Shown: positions 27,555-37,544, numbered from the stretch's first letter. The stretch is DNA of 64,000 bases from Flavobacterium amnicola (GCF_004122165.1 NZ_SBKO01000001.1:248001-312000), one strand, 5' to 3'. Notes: generated by a model from the sequence alone, not told the origin. Numbers and translations: made by a program.

Positions 27555-28657
27555 ATGAAATTAAAACTACTTTTACTTTTATTCATTTTTACAATATTAA
27601 ATGTTAGTGCCCAATGTCCTAACAATAATACATTTCACTCAAACGTTTCTCCAACTATTGGCACAACATTAACTGTAAATTGTATAAAATCGGGAGAATA
27701 CATCACTTCCAATGTAATCACTGGACATACTTATAAATTTTCACTTTGTGATACTAATAGCGGCGACGATACTGTATTAACGTTATTAACAGATACCGGA
27801 ACTTCCATTTCGTTTGATGATGATTTTTGTGCACCTTATTCTGAAATTACTTGGGTTGCTAATTTTACGGGTATTGTACGTTGCTGCTTGACGATTATTC
27901 ATGTGTAAGCAATACAAATTGCAATATACTAAAAGTTACAGATTGGCAACCTAACACTACAAATTGTCCAACAAATTCTTCGCCAATTTGTGATGCCTTT
28001 AATTTTAATGTTACCAATACAGGAATTGATGCAAAAACTCAATTTCCTGATAACAATTATGATTGCCTACTCTCTACACCAAATTCAAGCTGGTTTCATT
28101 TTACCGTCGGAAATAGTGGAAACTTGAATTTCATTTTAACTGCATCGTCAGATATAGACTATATCGTTTATGGTCCATTTACATCTTTAGAAAATGCAAA
28201 TGCCGCATGTGGAAATTATGGAAACAGTGGTGGCGGAAATGTAATTGATTGTGGTTTCTCAACTGCAGCAACCGAATTTGTTGATATTACAGGTGCCATT
28301 AGCAATCAAGTTTATGTTATTTTAATCACTAATTTTTCTGGAGCTACACAAAGTATAGATGTCTCTGCACCAACCAACGGAACTGGCACATTTAGTTGTG
28401 CTGCATTAGGCTTAGAATCGTTTGAAAATGATTTAATTTCAATTTATCCAAATCCGTTTCATGATGTTATTGAAATGAAGCTTAACACCGACGCTGTTAT
28501 AAAAATTCACGACTTTACAGGAAAAGAAATCCTCTCGAAAAATTATTCAGCAAATAATAAAAAAGTAGATTTATCGGAACTTAAAATCGGAACATACATA
28601 ATGAAAGTAACCACCGCTGAAGGACTAACAAGAATTTCCAAAATTGTGAAACTGTAA
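27555..28657 (+). pseudogene. T9SS-secreted protein gene interrupted by a single-base frameshift
   Basis: The first part (from MKLKLLLLLFIF, signal peptide ending NVSAQ) encodes a PPC-like beta domain that stops abruptly with TGIVRCCLTIIHV at 27908. The frame at -1 continues with LLDDYSCVSNTNC, a natural continuation, and runs to 28657 through a second domain (PICDAFNFNVTNTG to TQSIDVSAP) and a type A sorting domain (SIYPNPFHDVIEMKL, GTYIMKVTT). The break lies near 27879-27890, in CGTTGCTGCTTG; one missing base explains it. No slippery heptamer is seen, so this is a mutation or a sequencing error rather than programmed frameshifting. If the base were restored the protein would have about 367 residues. 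Confidence 0.8.
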
Positions 28658-28689
28658 AATAAACTAATAATTTAGCGTTTCAATCTAAA

Positions 28690-28722
28690 ACAAAAAAAGC
28701 TCTCATTTCTGAGAGCTTTTTT
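28690..28722. terminator. Bidirectional terminator between T9SS gene and tRNA-Gln
   Basis: Stem AAAAAAAGCTCTCA / TGAGAGCTTTTTT (about 28691-28721), with A-run and T-run on either side. It can end both the T9SS transcript and tRNA-Gln. Confidence 0.8.
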
Positions 28723-28723
28723 G

Positions 28724-28794
28724 TTGGTCTACTAGGACTCGAACCTAGAAAGACTGCACCAAAAACAGTTGTGTTACCATTACACCATAGACCA
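28724..28794 (-). tRNA. tRNA-Gln (anticodon TTG)
   Basis: A 71-nt cloverleaf on the minus strand: acceptor TGGTCTA / TAGACCA plus A, D-arm with TGTAATGGTAACA, anticodon stem ACTGT/GCAGT around TTTTGGT (anticodon TTG), and T-arm CTAGG-TTCGAGT-CCTAG. CCA not encoded. Confidence 0.95.
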
Positions 28795-28825
28795 TTAAAC
28801 CTGCATTAATTGCTTAATGCGAGTG

Positions 28826-28856
28826 CAAATTTACTACGATTTTTTAGTTCTGCAAG
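28826..28856 (-). promoter_or_regulatory. Promoter of tRNA-Gln
   Basis: Minus strand TAAATTTG (28826-28833) with CTTG (28853-28856) 19 bp upstream; CACTCGC follows the -7, as at the other tRNA promoters. Confidence 0.65.
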
Positions 28857-28954
28857 TTTTTTGATAAAAAAAATTGAAAATTTTATTTTTAACCTTTTCT
28901 TTAGATAAAAAAATAGTTTCTTTGTGTTGTTATAACAAACCACTAATTAATACT

Positions 28955-31900
28955 ATGTCATTTAACTTCAATAAGTGGAATACCATTTTAGGATGGGTTT
29001 CTTTTCTAATCGCTCTTATTGTTTACACCCTTACCGTTGAACCTACTATGAGTTTTTGGGACTGTGGCGAATACATTGCTACCTCAGCCAAACTAGAAGT
29101 AGGACATCCGCCAGGAGCCCCTTTATTTCAAATGATTGGAGCCTTCTTCTCGATGTTTGCGATCGGGAAAGAAAACATTGCGTTGATGGTAAATATGATG
29201 TCGGTATTCTCCAGTGCGTTCACGATTTTATTCCTTTTCTGGTCTTCGACAATAGTATTGCGTAAAATTGTAAGCAACTTTAGCGAGTTAAACCAAAACA
29301 ATTTGATTACTATTTTAGGGGGTTCATTTGTTGGCGCTATGGCCTTTACTTTTTCTGATAGTTTTTGGTTCAATGCCGTAGAAGCCGAAGTGTATGCGAT
29401 GGCGACTTTATTTATTGCTTTGTTATTTTGGTTGGGACTGCGTTGGGAACAAGAAATGGACACATCACGTGGTAACAAATGGTTATTAATCATCGCTTTG
29501 GTCGTTGGATTATCCTTCGGGGTACACTTCATGGCTTTGTTAACGATTCCATCTATCGGTTTTTTATATTATTTCAAACACTATCAAAAAGTTACTATAA
29601 AAGGGTTCTTAATTGCCAATGTGGTGGTGATTTCGATATTGTTATTCATCTTCAAATTGCTGTTGCCTTGGACGATGACTTTCTTTGGTGCGACTGAAGT
29701 ATTTATGGTCAACAGCATCGGATTGCCTTTTAATTCAGGAACAATTTTCGTGGTTATTTTATTGATTGCTTTTTTCCACTTCGGATTAAAATATACGCGT
29801 GAAAAAGGAAAAGTGTTTTACAATACTATTTTATTATGTGTGTTGTTCATTTTGATTGGATTCTCTACTTGGATGATGTTACCTATTCGTGCCAATGCCA
29901 ATACGCCAATTAATGAAAACAAACCTTCCGATGCACGTGAGCTTTTAGCCTACTACAATCGTGAACAATACGGGGAACAAAAATTATTTTATGGCCCGCA
30001 GTATACCGATACGTATTCTGGTTTAGACGAAAACAATCCATATTTAGACGAAAAACCAAACTACGAACGCGATTACAAAACAGGGAAATATGTGATTGTA
30101 AACAATTATAAAAACGCGGTTCAGAACACCGATGACAATCACAAAGCATTATTACCTCGTTTGTGGAGTAATGAACACAATGTGAATTACATGAAGTTTA
30201 CTTCACCGTTAGAATTTTCGGTTAAAGAAGAATACAACGAAGAGCAAGAATTATTACAGGTGGTTTCCGAATTTAGAGCTGCTTATAATTCTGGTAAATT
30301 AGATTTCGAAGATTACGATAAATTTTTAAGAAATTATGGTGATTATTTAGATATTGAAAAACCTTCCATGGCCGACAATTTGTCGTTTATGTTTGAATAT
30401 CAGTTTGGGTACATGTATTGGAGGTATTTGATGTGGAATTTTGTGGGAAGACAAAACGACAACCAAGGAGAATACGACTTAAAAGATGGAAACTGGCTTA
30501 GTGGTATTTCTTTTATTGACAACGTGCGTTTAAGCAAACAAGAAAACTTACCGGCCGATTGGAAAAACAACAAAGGTCGAAACACCTATTTCTTCCTTCC
30601 ATTCATCATTGGATTAATTGGATTCATCTTCCATGCCAGACGCGATTTAAAAAGTTTTTATGTACTATTAGCCTTGTTCCTATTCACTGGATTAGCCTTG
30701 AAAGTATATCTAAACGAGCGTCCATTTGAAGTAAGAGAACGTGACTACGCCTTAGTGGGCTCCTTTTATGTTTTTGCAATTTGGATTGGAATTGGGGCTT
30801 ATGCTATTTACGATTTCATCAAAAAATTCATTCAACCTAAAGTGGCGACTCCAATCGCAATTGGAGTATGTATGTTAGCGGCTCCAGTATTAATGGCGTC
30901 TCAAAATTGGGACGATCATGATCGCTCAAACAAACACACAGCTGTAACCGATGCCAAAGCCTATTTAGATTCTTGCGACAAGAATGCTATTTTATTTACC
31001 ATTGGTGACAATGATACTTTCCCATTATGGTATGTGCAAGAAGTAGAAGAATACAGAACAGATGTTCGTATTGTCAATACGAGTTTATTAATGACCGATT
31101 GGTACATCGATTCGATGAAGGCCAAAGCGTATGATTCTGATCCTGTTCCTATTTCATTTACGCATCATGATTATGTTGACGGAAAACGCGATTATTTGGT
31201 TCATGACCAAAGAACAGACGAACGTTTAGACATCAATGAGTTCATGAATTTTGTTTCTAGTGATGACCCAAGAACGTTGATTGAATTAAAAAATGGTCAA
31301 AGCGTTCAGTTTTATCCAACGAATAAAGTCAGAATTCCAGTAGATAAAAATGCAGTTATTGCGAACAAAGTAGTCAATCCAAAACTTAACGACTCTATTG
31401 TTCCTTATATTGACGTAGACATCAAAGGTGATGCGATATACAAAAACCGATTAATGATGTTAGACATCATCCGAAATAACAATTGGAAACGTCCTATCTA
31501 TTTTTCACCAGGTGCCTTCGGAGACGATGATTACGTTTGGATGAAAGAATTCCTGCAATTAGATGGAATGATTTTCAAATTGGTTCCTATTAAAACACCG
31601 CTACCAAAAGATGCGTATGGTTTCGAAATGGGACGCATGGATACCGATAAAATGTATGAAATCATTTCTAAATTGAAATGGGGTAACGGCGATCGTTCAG
31701 ACATTTACCACGATCCACAAACTCGTAAAAATTGTATTTCCTACCGAACCAATATGGCGCGTTTGATGACCAATTTGATTAACGAAGGTAAAACTGATAA
31801 AGCCAGAAAAATAATTGAATTGGCCTTAACCAAAATGCCATTAGAATATTATGGCTTCTATAGTTTGATTGATCCATTTGCAGAAGGTTATTACAAATTA

Positions 31901-32158
31901 GGCGAAAAAGAAAAAGCACGTAAATTGTTAAAACAATTGACAGTAAAATACCAAGATGAGTTACGCTATTTCAGCGAATTGCCACCATCGGAACAACGTC
32001 AGTTTTTCGCTAGCGACATTTATACTAATTTAATGCGTTATAAAGGTCTATTGGAGATTATGCGTCTGTACAAAGACACTGAATTCCATAATCAAGAAAA
32101 AGGAGCATTCAACAACATTAATAAACGTTTTGAGTTTTTTGATGTAGAAATGGAATAA
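28955..32158 (+). CDS. DUF2723 membrane protein, glycosyltransferase family GT117-like
   Basis: A 1,067-residue polytopic membrane protein. The N-terminal part has the DUF2723 start (WVSFLIALIVYTLTVEPTMS, WDCGEYIATSAKLEVGHPPG, GAPLFQMIGAFFS) with many helices to about residue 340; the acidic WDCGEY motif is the probable catalytic region of this GT-C fold. A second helix group (about 550-650, with RERDYALVGSF) is followed by a soluble C-terminal domain with a short TPR-like end. The human relative TMEM260 is a protein O-mannosyltransferase, so protein O-glycosylation is plausible, but the substrate here is inferred. The ATG at 28955 is preferred to a frame that begins 27 codons upstream. Confidence 0.85.
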   Translation: MSFNFNKWNTILGWVSFLIALIVYTLTVEPTMSFWDCGEYIATSAKLEVGHPPGAPLFQMIGAFFSMFAIGKENIALMVNMMSVFSSAFTILFLFWSSTIVLRKIVSNFSELNQNNLITILGGSFVGAMAFTFSDSFWFNAVEAEVYAMATLFIALLFWLGLRWEQEMDTSRGNKWLLIIALVVGLSFGVHFMALLTIPSIGFLYYFKHYQKVTIKGFLIANVVVISILLFIFKLLLPWTMTFFGATEVFMVNSIGLPFNSGTIFVVILLIAFFHFGLKYTREKGKVFYNTILLCVLFILIGFSTWMMLPIRANANTPINENKPSDARELLAYYNREQYGEQKLFYGPQYTDTYSGLDENNPYLDEKPNYERDYKTGKYVIVNNYKNAVQNTDDNHKALLPRLWSNEHNVNYMKFTSPLEFSVKEEYNEEQELLQVVSEFRAAYNSGKLDFEDYDKFLRNYGDYLDIEKPSMADNLSFMFEYQFGYMYWRYLMWNFVGRQNDNQGEYDLKDGNWLSGISFIDNVRLSKQENLPADWKNNKGRNTYFFLPFIIGLIGFIFHARRDLKSFYVLLALFLFTGLALKVYLNERPFEVRERDYALVGSFYVFAIWIGIGAYAIYDFIKKFIQPKVATPIAIGVCMLAAPVLMASQNWDDHDRSNKHTAVTDAKAYLDSCDKNAILFTIGDNDTFPLWYVQEVEEYRTDVRIVNTSLLMTDWYIDSMKAKAYDSDPVPISFTHHDYVDGKRDYLVHDQRTDERLDINEFMNFVSSDDPRTLIELKNGQSVQFYPTNKVRIPVDKNAVIANKVVNPKLNDSIVPYIDVDIKGDAIYKNRLMMLDIIRNNNWKRPIYFSPGAFGDDDYVWMKEFLQLDGMIFKLVPIKTPLPKDAYGFEMGRMDTDKMYEIISKLKWGNGDRSDIYHDPQTRKNCISYRTNMARLMTNLINEGKTDKARKIIELALTKMPLEYYGFYSLIDPFAEGYYKLGEKEKARKLLKQLTVKYQDELRYFSELPPSEQRQFFASDIYTNLMRYKGLLEIMRLYKDTEFHNQEKGAFNNINKRFEFFDVEME

Positions 32159-32186
32159 ATAAAAGTGCAAAACAAAAAAAACGGAG

Positions 32187-32227
32187 TACGATACTAAGAT
32201 TTCAAATTTTAGTATCGTATTTCATTT
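32187..32227 (+). terminator. Terminator after the DUF2723 gene
   Basis: Stem TACGATACTAA / TTAGTATCGTA (32187-32197 and 32209-32219) followed by TTTCATTT. Confidence 0.65.
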
Positions 32228-32274
32228 ATGACAAATTCATTTCGTATTTTGTACTTCTAATTTTTTGTTTAAAG

Positions 32275-32907
32275 ATGTTTTACTGGGTAAAGACAAATAG
32301 ATTCATCAAATGGTTATTTAGTAATCAGGTATGGTCGATTCCGAATTCTAAAAACAACATTTACCTCACCTTTGATGATGGTCCCACACCCGAAATTACC
32401 GAATGGGTTTTAGACCTATTAAAACAAAACGAAATCAAAGCCACGTTTTTTTGCATAGGAAAGAACATTGAACAAAATCCGGAACTATTCAAAAACCTAC
32501 TCCAAGAAGGACATGTTATAGGAAACCATACTTTCAATCATGTAAATGGCTGGAAAACTTCGACTGAAAACTATCTGAAAAACGCCGCTGAATGTGAAGG
32601 AGAAATCTCTAAACTAAATACTGAAAAGAGCTTATTATTCCGACCGCCTTATGGAAAAATTAAACCTTCGCAATCTAAAAAAATCAGAGATCTAGGCTTT
32701 AAAATAATCATGTGGGATATCTTAACTGCAGATTTTGACGCTAGTATTTCACCTGAAAAATGCTTTGAAAATGCTACAAAAAAAGTGGAAAGTGGAAGTA
32801 TCATCGTATTTCACGACAGCAAAAAAGCCTTCGAAAACATGAAACATGCTTTACCAAAGGCTATTGAATATTATAAACGCAAAGGGTTTACCTTTGAAAC
32901 GTTGTAA
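32275..32907 (+). CDS. Polysaccharide deacetylase (NodB/CE4) family protein
   Basis: A 210-residue metal-dependent N- or O-deacetylase. The CE4 motifs are all present: YLTFDDGPTP (catalytic DD), HTFNH (metal-binding H-x3-H), LFRPPYGK, IMWDILTADF and the closing IIVFHDSKKA. There is no obvious signal peptide, only a weakly hydrophobic N-terminus (MFYWVKTNRFIKWLF), so the cell location is uncertain. Likely substrates are peptidoglycan or another polysaccharide. Its stop codon abuts that of the convergent thioredoxin-like gene with no terminator between them. Confidence 0.9.
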   Translation: MFYWVKTNRFIKWLFSNQVWSIPNSKNNIYLTFDDGPTPEITEWVLDLLKQNEIKATFFCIGKNIEQNPELFKNLLQEGHVIGNHTFNHVNGWKTSTENYLKNAAECEGEISKLNTEKSLLFRPPYGKIKPSQSKKIRDLGFKIIMWDILTADFDASISPEKCFENATKKVESGSIIVFHDSKKAFENMKHALPKAIEYYKRKGFTFETL

Positions 32908-33204
32908 TTATAATTGTTCTTGTACCAGATTAATAATCGTATTGGCATCTAACTCTCCAGATTGACGCCATTTCATTTGCCCTTCTTTATAAATCATTAA
33001 AGTAGGCAATCCTTTTATACGAAGTGCTTCTGCTAATTCTTGATTTTTATCAACATCAATTTTTATCACTTTTGCCTTGTCACCAAGCGCTGCCGCCACA
33101 TCTTTAATTACAGGATGCATGGATTGTGATGACTCATTCCAATCGGTATAAAAATCGATTAAAACGGGTACTTGAGCACTGATAAGTTCTCCAAATTTTG
33201 ACAT
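32908..33204 (-). CDS. Thioredoxin-fold protein lacking the active-site cysteines
   Basis: A 98-residue single thioredoxin domain. The fold pattern is clear: VLIDFYTDWNESSQSMHP, then KVIKIDVDKNQELAEALRIKG and the cis-proline GLPTLMIYKEG (Pro67). The usual WCGPC is replaced by WNESS (residues 22-26), so both redox cysteines are missing and thiol-disulfide exchange by this site is not possible. There is no signal peptide. It may act as a binding or scaffold protein. A TATATTTG -7 element precedes it. It converges with the deacetylase gene. Confidence 0.85.
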   Translation of the reverse strand: MSKFGELISAQVPVLIDFYTDWNESSQSMHPVIKDVAAALGDKAKVIKIDVDKNQELAEALRIKGLPTLMIYKEGQMKWRQSGELDANTIINLVQEQL

Positions 33205-33234
33205 AGTTTATTAGTTTGATTAAACTTTGTTATA

Positions 33235-33242
33235 CAAATATA
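33235..33242 (-). promoter_or_regulatory. -7 promoter element of the thioredoxin-like gene
   Basis: Minus strand TATATTTG matches TAnnTTTG, about 30 bp before the start at 33204; no -33 match. Confidence 0.4.
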
Positions 33243-33256
33243 CTGTTTTTGTTAAA

Positions 33257-34492
33257 TTAAGCTATATTTTGTCCTTTTTTTAAACGAATCACAGTAATTT
33301 CAGGCATAATTCCTACTCTACCCGGATACGCATGAAACCCAAAACCTCTATTTACATACACATATTTCCCCAAATGCTCATAACAACCTGCCCATTGTTT
33401 GTACATGTATTGCGCCAAACTCCATTTAAAATAACCTGGTATTTCTATTCCGAACTGCATTCCATGAGTATGACCACTAAGGGTTAAATGAAAATGTTTT
33501 TCGTGATGTTTGACTATTTCTTCCCAGTGACTTGGATCGTGACTCATCACTACTTTAAAATCTTCCTTAGTTAATCCATCAGCCGCTTTATTAATATCGC
33601 CCATCGAACCAAAATGCTTGCCCCAATTTTCTACGCCAACCAATGCAATTTCTTGATTGTCTTTTTTGATTTTCACATGTTCGTTCAGCAATAGTTTGAA
33701 ATCGATTTGACGGTGTAAGTCTTTAATTTCTTCGAAATTTTTAGCTTTTTCTTCTTCAGAATTCCAATCCAAATACGCCCCGTAATCATGATTTCCTAAA
33801 ATGGAATACTTCCCAAAAGCAGGTTTTGTTAATCGGTTGAAGGTTTCAATCCACGGATGCATTTCTTCTGCTTTGGCATTCACGATATCCCCCGTAAACA
33901 ATAAAATATCCGATTGTTGCTCGTTAATCAAATCGACTGCATAATTGATCTTTTCAGCGTTGTCAAAACTTCCCGAATGAATGTCTGAAATATGAGTGAT
34001 GGTAAAACCATCAAACGCATCTGGTAAATCCGGGAAAAATAAATTTTGTTTGATTACTTTATAATTGTATTTCCCTTTGGTAACTCCATAAATTAGAGAT
34101 AAAAACGGAATTGCTGCCAATCCCAAGGCAACCTGACTGACAAATCTTCTTCGGCTTGGAAAAAAGCTTTCACGATTATCGTACTCGATAAAATAATTGG
34201 TCACTCCCGATAAAAGTCTAAAAACATCTTCACCAAACATAATTGTTGCTAAAACAATTTTTGGAAGGTAAACCGTTAATAATAATCCCAATGCAAACAA
34301 ACTGTTTTTCGTTTGCCCAACCTTTCTATCAAAATTAAAGATGGTATAAAATATATAAACATACAAAAGCAAACTTATTACCACATAAGCCCATAAAAAC
34401 CATTTAGATCTCAGCAAAGTCCTAAAAGCCTGAAAAGCATATATTTCAACAAAAAATAAAATAGATGCCAATATTATAAATCGAAGTATCAT
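33257..34492 (-). CDS. Membrane-anchored calcineurin-like metallophosphoesterase
   Basis: A 411-residue protein with about five N-terminal membrane helices (through about residue 110), a twin-arginine-like patch (PSRRRFVSQVALG), and a metallophosphoesterase domain (about 150-400). The motifs are THISDIHSGSF, LLFTGDIVNA, YSILGNHDYG, VMSHDPSHW and LTLSGHTHGMQFG, giving the complete two-metal site. Family members of this YkuE type may act on UDP-diacylglucosamine-like lipids; the substrate here is not known. The start at 34492 (MILRFIILASILFF) is preferred to an upstream frame starting at 34531. Confidence 0.87.
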   Translation of the reverse strand: MILRFIILASILFFVEIYAFQAFRTLLRSKWFLWAYVVISLLLYVYIFYTIFNFDRKVGQTKNSLFALGLLLTVYLPKIVLATIMFGEDVFRLLSGVTNYFIEYDNRESFFPSRRRFVSQVALGLAAIPFLSLIYGVTKGKYNYKVIKQNLFFPDLPDAFDGFTITHISDIHSGSFDNAEKINYAVDLINEQQSDILLFTGDIVNAKAEEMHPWIETFNRLTKPAFGKYSILGNHDYGAYLDWNSEEEKAKNFEEIKDLHRQIDFKLLLNEHVKIKKDNQEIALVGVENWGKHFGSMGDINKAADGLTKEDFKVVMSHDPSHWEEIVKHHEKHFHLTLSGHTHGMQFGIEIPGYFKWSLAQYMYKQWAGCYEHLGKYVYVNRGFGFHAYPGRVGIMPEITVIRLKKGQNIA

Positions 34493-34615
34493 TTTAAAAA
34501 TTTTACACAAAATAACAAAGAAAGTCAACACAATAGCTTTTTGTTAATCAAATTTTAACTAAAAGATATTTTCTTCTTTTATGAATGCTTATTTTTACAT
34601 TCAAATTTTTTGAAA

Positions 34616-37465
34616 ATGTCACAAAAACGCTTATTTCTACTCGACGCATACGCTTTAATTTTTAGAGGCTATTACGCCTTTATCAAAAACCCAAGAATCA
34701 ACTCGAAAGGGATGGATACTTCGGCCATTATGGGTTTTATGAACTCCTTAATGGAAGTGATTCGGAGAGAAAAACCGGATCATTTAGCCGTTGCCTTCGA
34801 TAAAGGAGGAAGTGATTTGAGAAACGAAATGTTTCCCGAATACAAAGCGAATCGTGACGCCACGCCTGAAGCCATTAAAATTGCCGTTCCGTACATACAA
34901 GAATTATTAAAAGCCATGCACATTCCTATTATGGAAAAAGCTGGTTATGAAGCTGACGATTTAATAGGAACACTAGCCAAACAAGCCGAAAAGGAAGGCT
35001 ACCAAGTATTTATGGTAACGCCCGATAAAGATTTTGCGCAATTGGTTTCCGAAAATATTTTCATGTACAAGCCTGCCCGAATGGGTAATGATATAGAAAT
35101 TTGGGGTATTCCAGAAGTGTTAGAAAAATTTGAAATCACCGATCCGCTTCAAGTGATTGATTATTTGGGAATGATGGGTGATTCTGCCGATAATATCCCA
35201 GGTTTACCTGGGGTAGGAGAAAAAACAGCTAAAAAATTCTTGGCAGAATATGGTTCTTTGGAAAACTTATTGGCCAACACTCACCAATTAAAAGGTGCCA
35301 TAAAAGATAAAATTGAAGCCAATGCCGAATTGGGATTGCTTTCCAAAAAACTAGCCACTATCCTACTCGATTGTCCGGTTACGTTCGATGCTAATGATTT
35401 CGAATTATCCAAACCGGATGTAGAAAAAACTGATGCATTGTTTCAGGAATTGGAATTCCGTCAAATGAAAACGCAATTTGACAAATTATTCGGTTCTGGA
35501 AAGGAATACGATGAAATTGATACTAATGGCAATGACAACAATCAAACAGCGGCAAAAAAAACAGCGGCAAAAAAAACCAATTCGGAGCAATTTGACTTGT
35601 TTGGATTTTCGGATGGAGAAGATTTGACTGAAAGCAGTAATTCGTTTTATGCGACTTTAGAAAATACCGAACATTTTTACCAAATTGTACAAGGTGATTT
35701 ACCAACGAAGTTGTTGGTTCAAAATTTAGCCAATCAAACTTCGGTTTGTTTTGACACCGAAACTACGGGCATCGATGCCTTGAATGCCGAATTAGTGGGC
35801 ATGTCATTCTCTTACGAAAAAGGGAAAGGCTTTTATGTTCCGGTTCCTGAAAACCAAGAAGAAGCCAAAGCGTTAGTTGAAAAGTTCAAGCCTTTTTTCG
35901 AAAATGAAAGCATCGAAAAGATTGGACAAAACATGAAATACGATTTAAAAGTATTGGCCAGTTATGGAGTGGAAGTGCGTGGTAATTTATTTGACACAAT
36001 GATTGCACATTACCTGATCAATCCGGACATGCGTCATAATATGGATGTATTGAGCGAAACCTATTTGAAATATTCCCCAAAATCGATTGAAACGTTAATT
36101 GGTAAAAAAGGAAAAAACCAACTTTCGATGCGCGATGTCGCTTTAGAAGACATTAAAGAATATGCTACCGAAGATGCTGATATTACCTTACAATTAAAAG
36201 AACACTTTCAGCCTATTTTAGAAAAAGTAGGCACCAAAAAATTATTTGACGAAATTGAAATTCCATTAGTGCAAGTATTGGCCGATATGGAACGAGAAGG
36301 AATTAATTTGGATGAAGAGTTCTTAAAAGCCATGTCGGTAGAAATGGAAAAAGAAATTGCCATTTTTGAAGAAAAAATATATGAAACTGCGGGTGAGAAA
36401 TTCAATTTGGCTTCTCCAAAACAATTGGGTGATATTTTATTCGATAAATTAAAAATTGGCGGTGCCAAACAAAAGAAAACTAAAACGGGACAATATGCTA
36501 CTGGTGAAGAAGTATTGAGCTATTTGGCGAATGAACATCAAATCGTTAAGGATATTTTAGAATGGCGCCAATTGGTTAAGTTAAAAAGCACCTATGTGGA
36601 TGCTTTACCGGAACAAGTGGATAAAAAAACGCAACGTGTCCATACCGATTACATGCAAACAGTGGCGGCTACAGGCCGTTTGAGTTCTAACAACCCAAAC
36701 TTACAAAACATTCCGATTCGTACCGAAAGAGGCCGACAAATTCGTAAAGCATTCATCGCAAGAGACGAAAATTACACCTTACTTTCTGCCGATTACTCGC
36801 AAATTGAATTGCGTATTATTGCTGCTTTGAGTGGTGAAGAAAACATGATTGCGGCATTTCAAAACAAAGAAGACATTCATCGAAGCACCGCTGCTAAAGT
36901 TTTTAATGTGCCTTTGGAAGAAGTGACTAAAGAGCAACGTAGCAACGCTAAAACGGTCAATTTTGGAATTATTTATGGAGTGTCTGCCTTTGGATTGAGT
37001 AATCAAACTGATTTGTCACGAAAAGAAGCTGCCGAACTGATTGATGCCTATTACCAAACCTATCCAAAATTAAAAGCCTATATGGCCAACCAAGTCGACT
37101 TTGCAAGAGAAAATGGCTATGTGGAAACGATTTCGAATCGCCGTCGTTATTTGAAAGACATCAACTCGGCCAATGCCATCGTGCGTGGTGGTGCCGAACG
37201 AAATGCGGTAAATGCTCCTATTCAAGGTTCTGCTGCCGATATTATCAAAATTGCGATGATTAACATTCATAAAAAATTAAAAGAAGGCAACTGGAAATCG
37301 AAAATGCTTTTACAAGTGCACGATGAGTTGGTTTTTGATGTACATCATTCCGAAATCGAAAAAATTCAACCAATGATCAAATACGAAATGGAAAATGCTT
37401 TTCAAATGGCCGTTCCATTGGAAGTGGAAATGGGATTAGGAAAAAACTGGTTGGAAGCACATTAA
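34616..37465 (+). CDS. polA: DNA polymerase I
   Basis: Repair polymerase that also removes RNA primers. The 949-residue protein has all three domains: 5' nuclease (about 1-290; LLDAYALIFRGYYAF, DKDFAQLVS, GLPGVGEKTAKKFL), 3'-5' proofreading exonuclease (about 350-540; intact DTETTGID, GQNMKYDLKVL and YATEDAD), and the polymerase core (about 560-949; NPNLQNIPIRTERGRQIRKA, ADYSQIELRI, LLQVHDELVFDV). The linker near residue 310 carries a short repeated AAKKT unit. The ATG at 34616 is chosen over a TTG two codons earlier. A terminator follows. Confidence 0.97.
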   Translation: MSQKRLFLLDAYALIFRGYYAFIKNPRINSKGMDTSAIMGFMNSLMEVIRREKPDHLAVAFDKGGSDLRNEMFPEYKANRDATPEAIKIAVPYIQELLKAMHIPIMEKAGYEADDLIGTLAKQAEKEGYQVFMVTPDKDFAQLVSENIFMYKPARMGNDIEIWGIPEVLEKFEITDPLQVIDYLGMMGDSADNIPGLPGVGEKTAKKFLAEYGSLENLLANTHQLKGAIKDKIEANAELGLLSKKLATILLDCPVTFDANDFELSKPDVEKTDALFQELEFRQMKTQFDKLFGSGKEYDEIDTNGNDNNQTAAKKTAAKKTNSEQFDLFGFSDGEDLTESSNSFYATLENTEHFYQIVQGDLPTKLLVQNLANQTSVCFDTETTGIDALNAELVGMSFSYEKGKGFYVPVPENQEEAKALVEKFKPFFENESIEKIGQNMKYDLKVLASYGVEVRGNLFDTMIAHYLINPDMRHNMDVLSETYLKYSPKSIETLIGKKGKNQLSMRDVALEDIKEYATEDADITLQLKEHFQPILEKVGTKKLFDEIEIPLVQVLADMEREGINLDEEFLKAMSVEMEKEIAIFEEKIYETAGEKFNLASPKQLGDILFDKLKIGGAKQKKTKTGQYATGEEVLSYLANEHQIVKDILEWRQLVKLKSTYVDALPEQVDKKTQRVHTDYMQTVAATGRLSSNNPNLQNIPIRTERGRQIRKAFIARDENYTLLSADYSQIELRIIAALSGEENMIAAFQNKEDIHRSTAAKVFNVPLEEVTKEQRSNAKTVNFGIIYGVSAFGLSNQTDLSRKEAAELIDAYYQTYPKLKAYMANQVDFARENGYVETISNRRRYLKDINSANAIVRGGAERNAVNAPIQGSAADIIKIAMINIHKKLKEGNWKSKMLLQVHDELVFDVHHSEIEKIQPMIKYEMENAFQMAVPLEVEMGLGKNWLEAH

Positions 37466-37504
37466 TTTTGACCAACAGCGTTCTTATTTTAAAATTTAAA
37501 ACCC

Positions 37505-37544
37505 AACCCGACAGGAACTTAAAACTTGTCGGGTTATTTTTTTT
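37505..37544 (+). terminator. Terminator after polA
   Basis: Stem AACCCGACAGG / CTTGTCGGGTT with one G-T pair, then ATTTTTTTT. Confidence 0.8.

Noticed and set aside
27879..27890. Programmed ribosomal frameshift in the T9SS gene
   Set aside because: No slippery X-XXY-YYZ heptamer or downstream stem is evident; a single-base loss or sequencing error is simpler.
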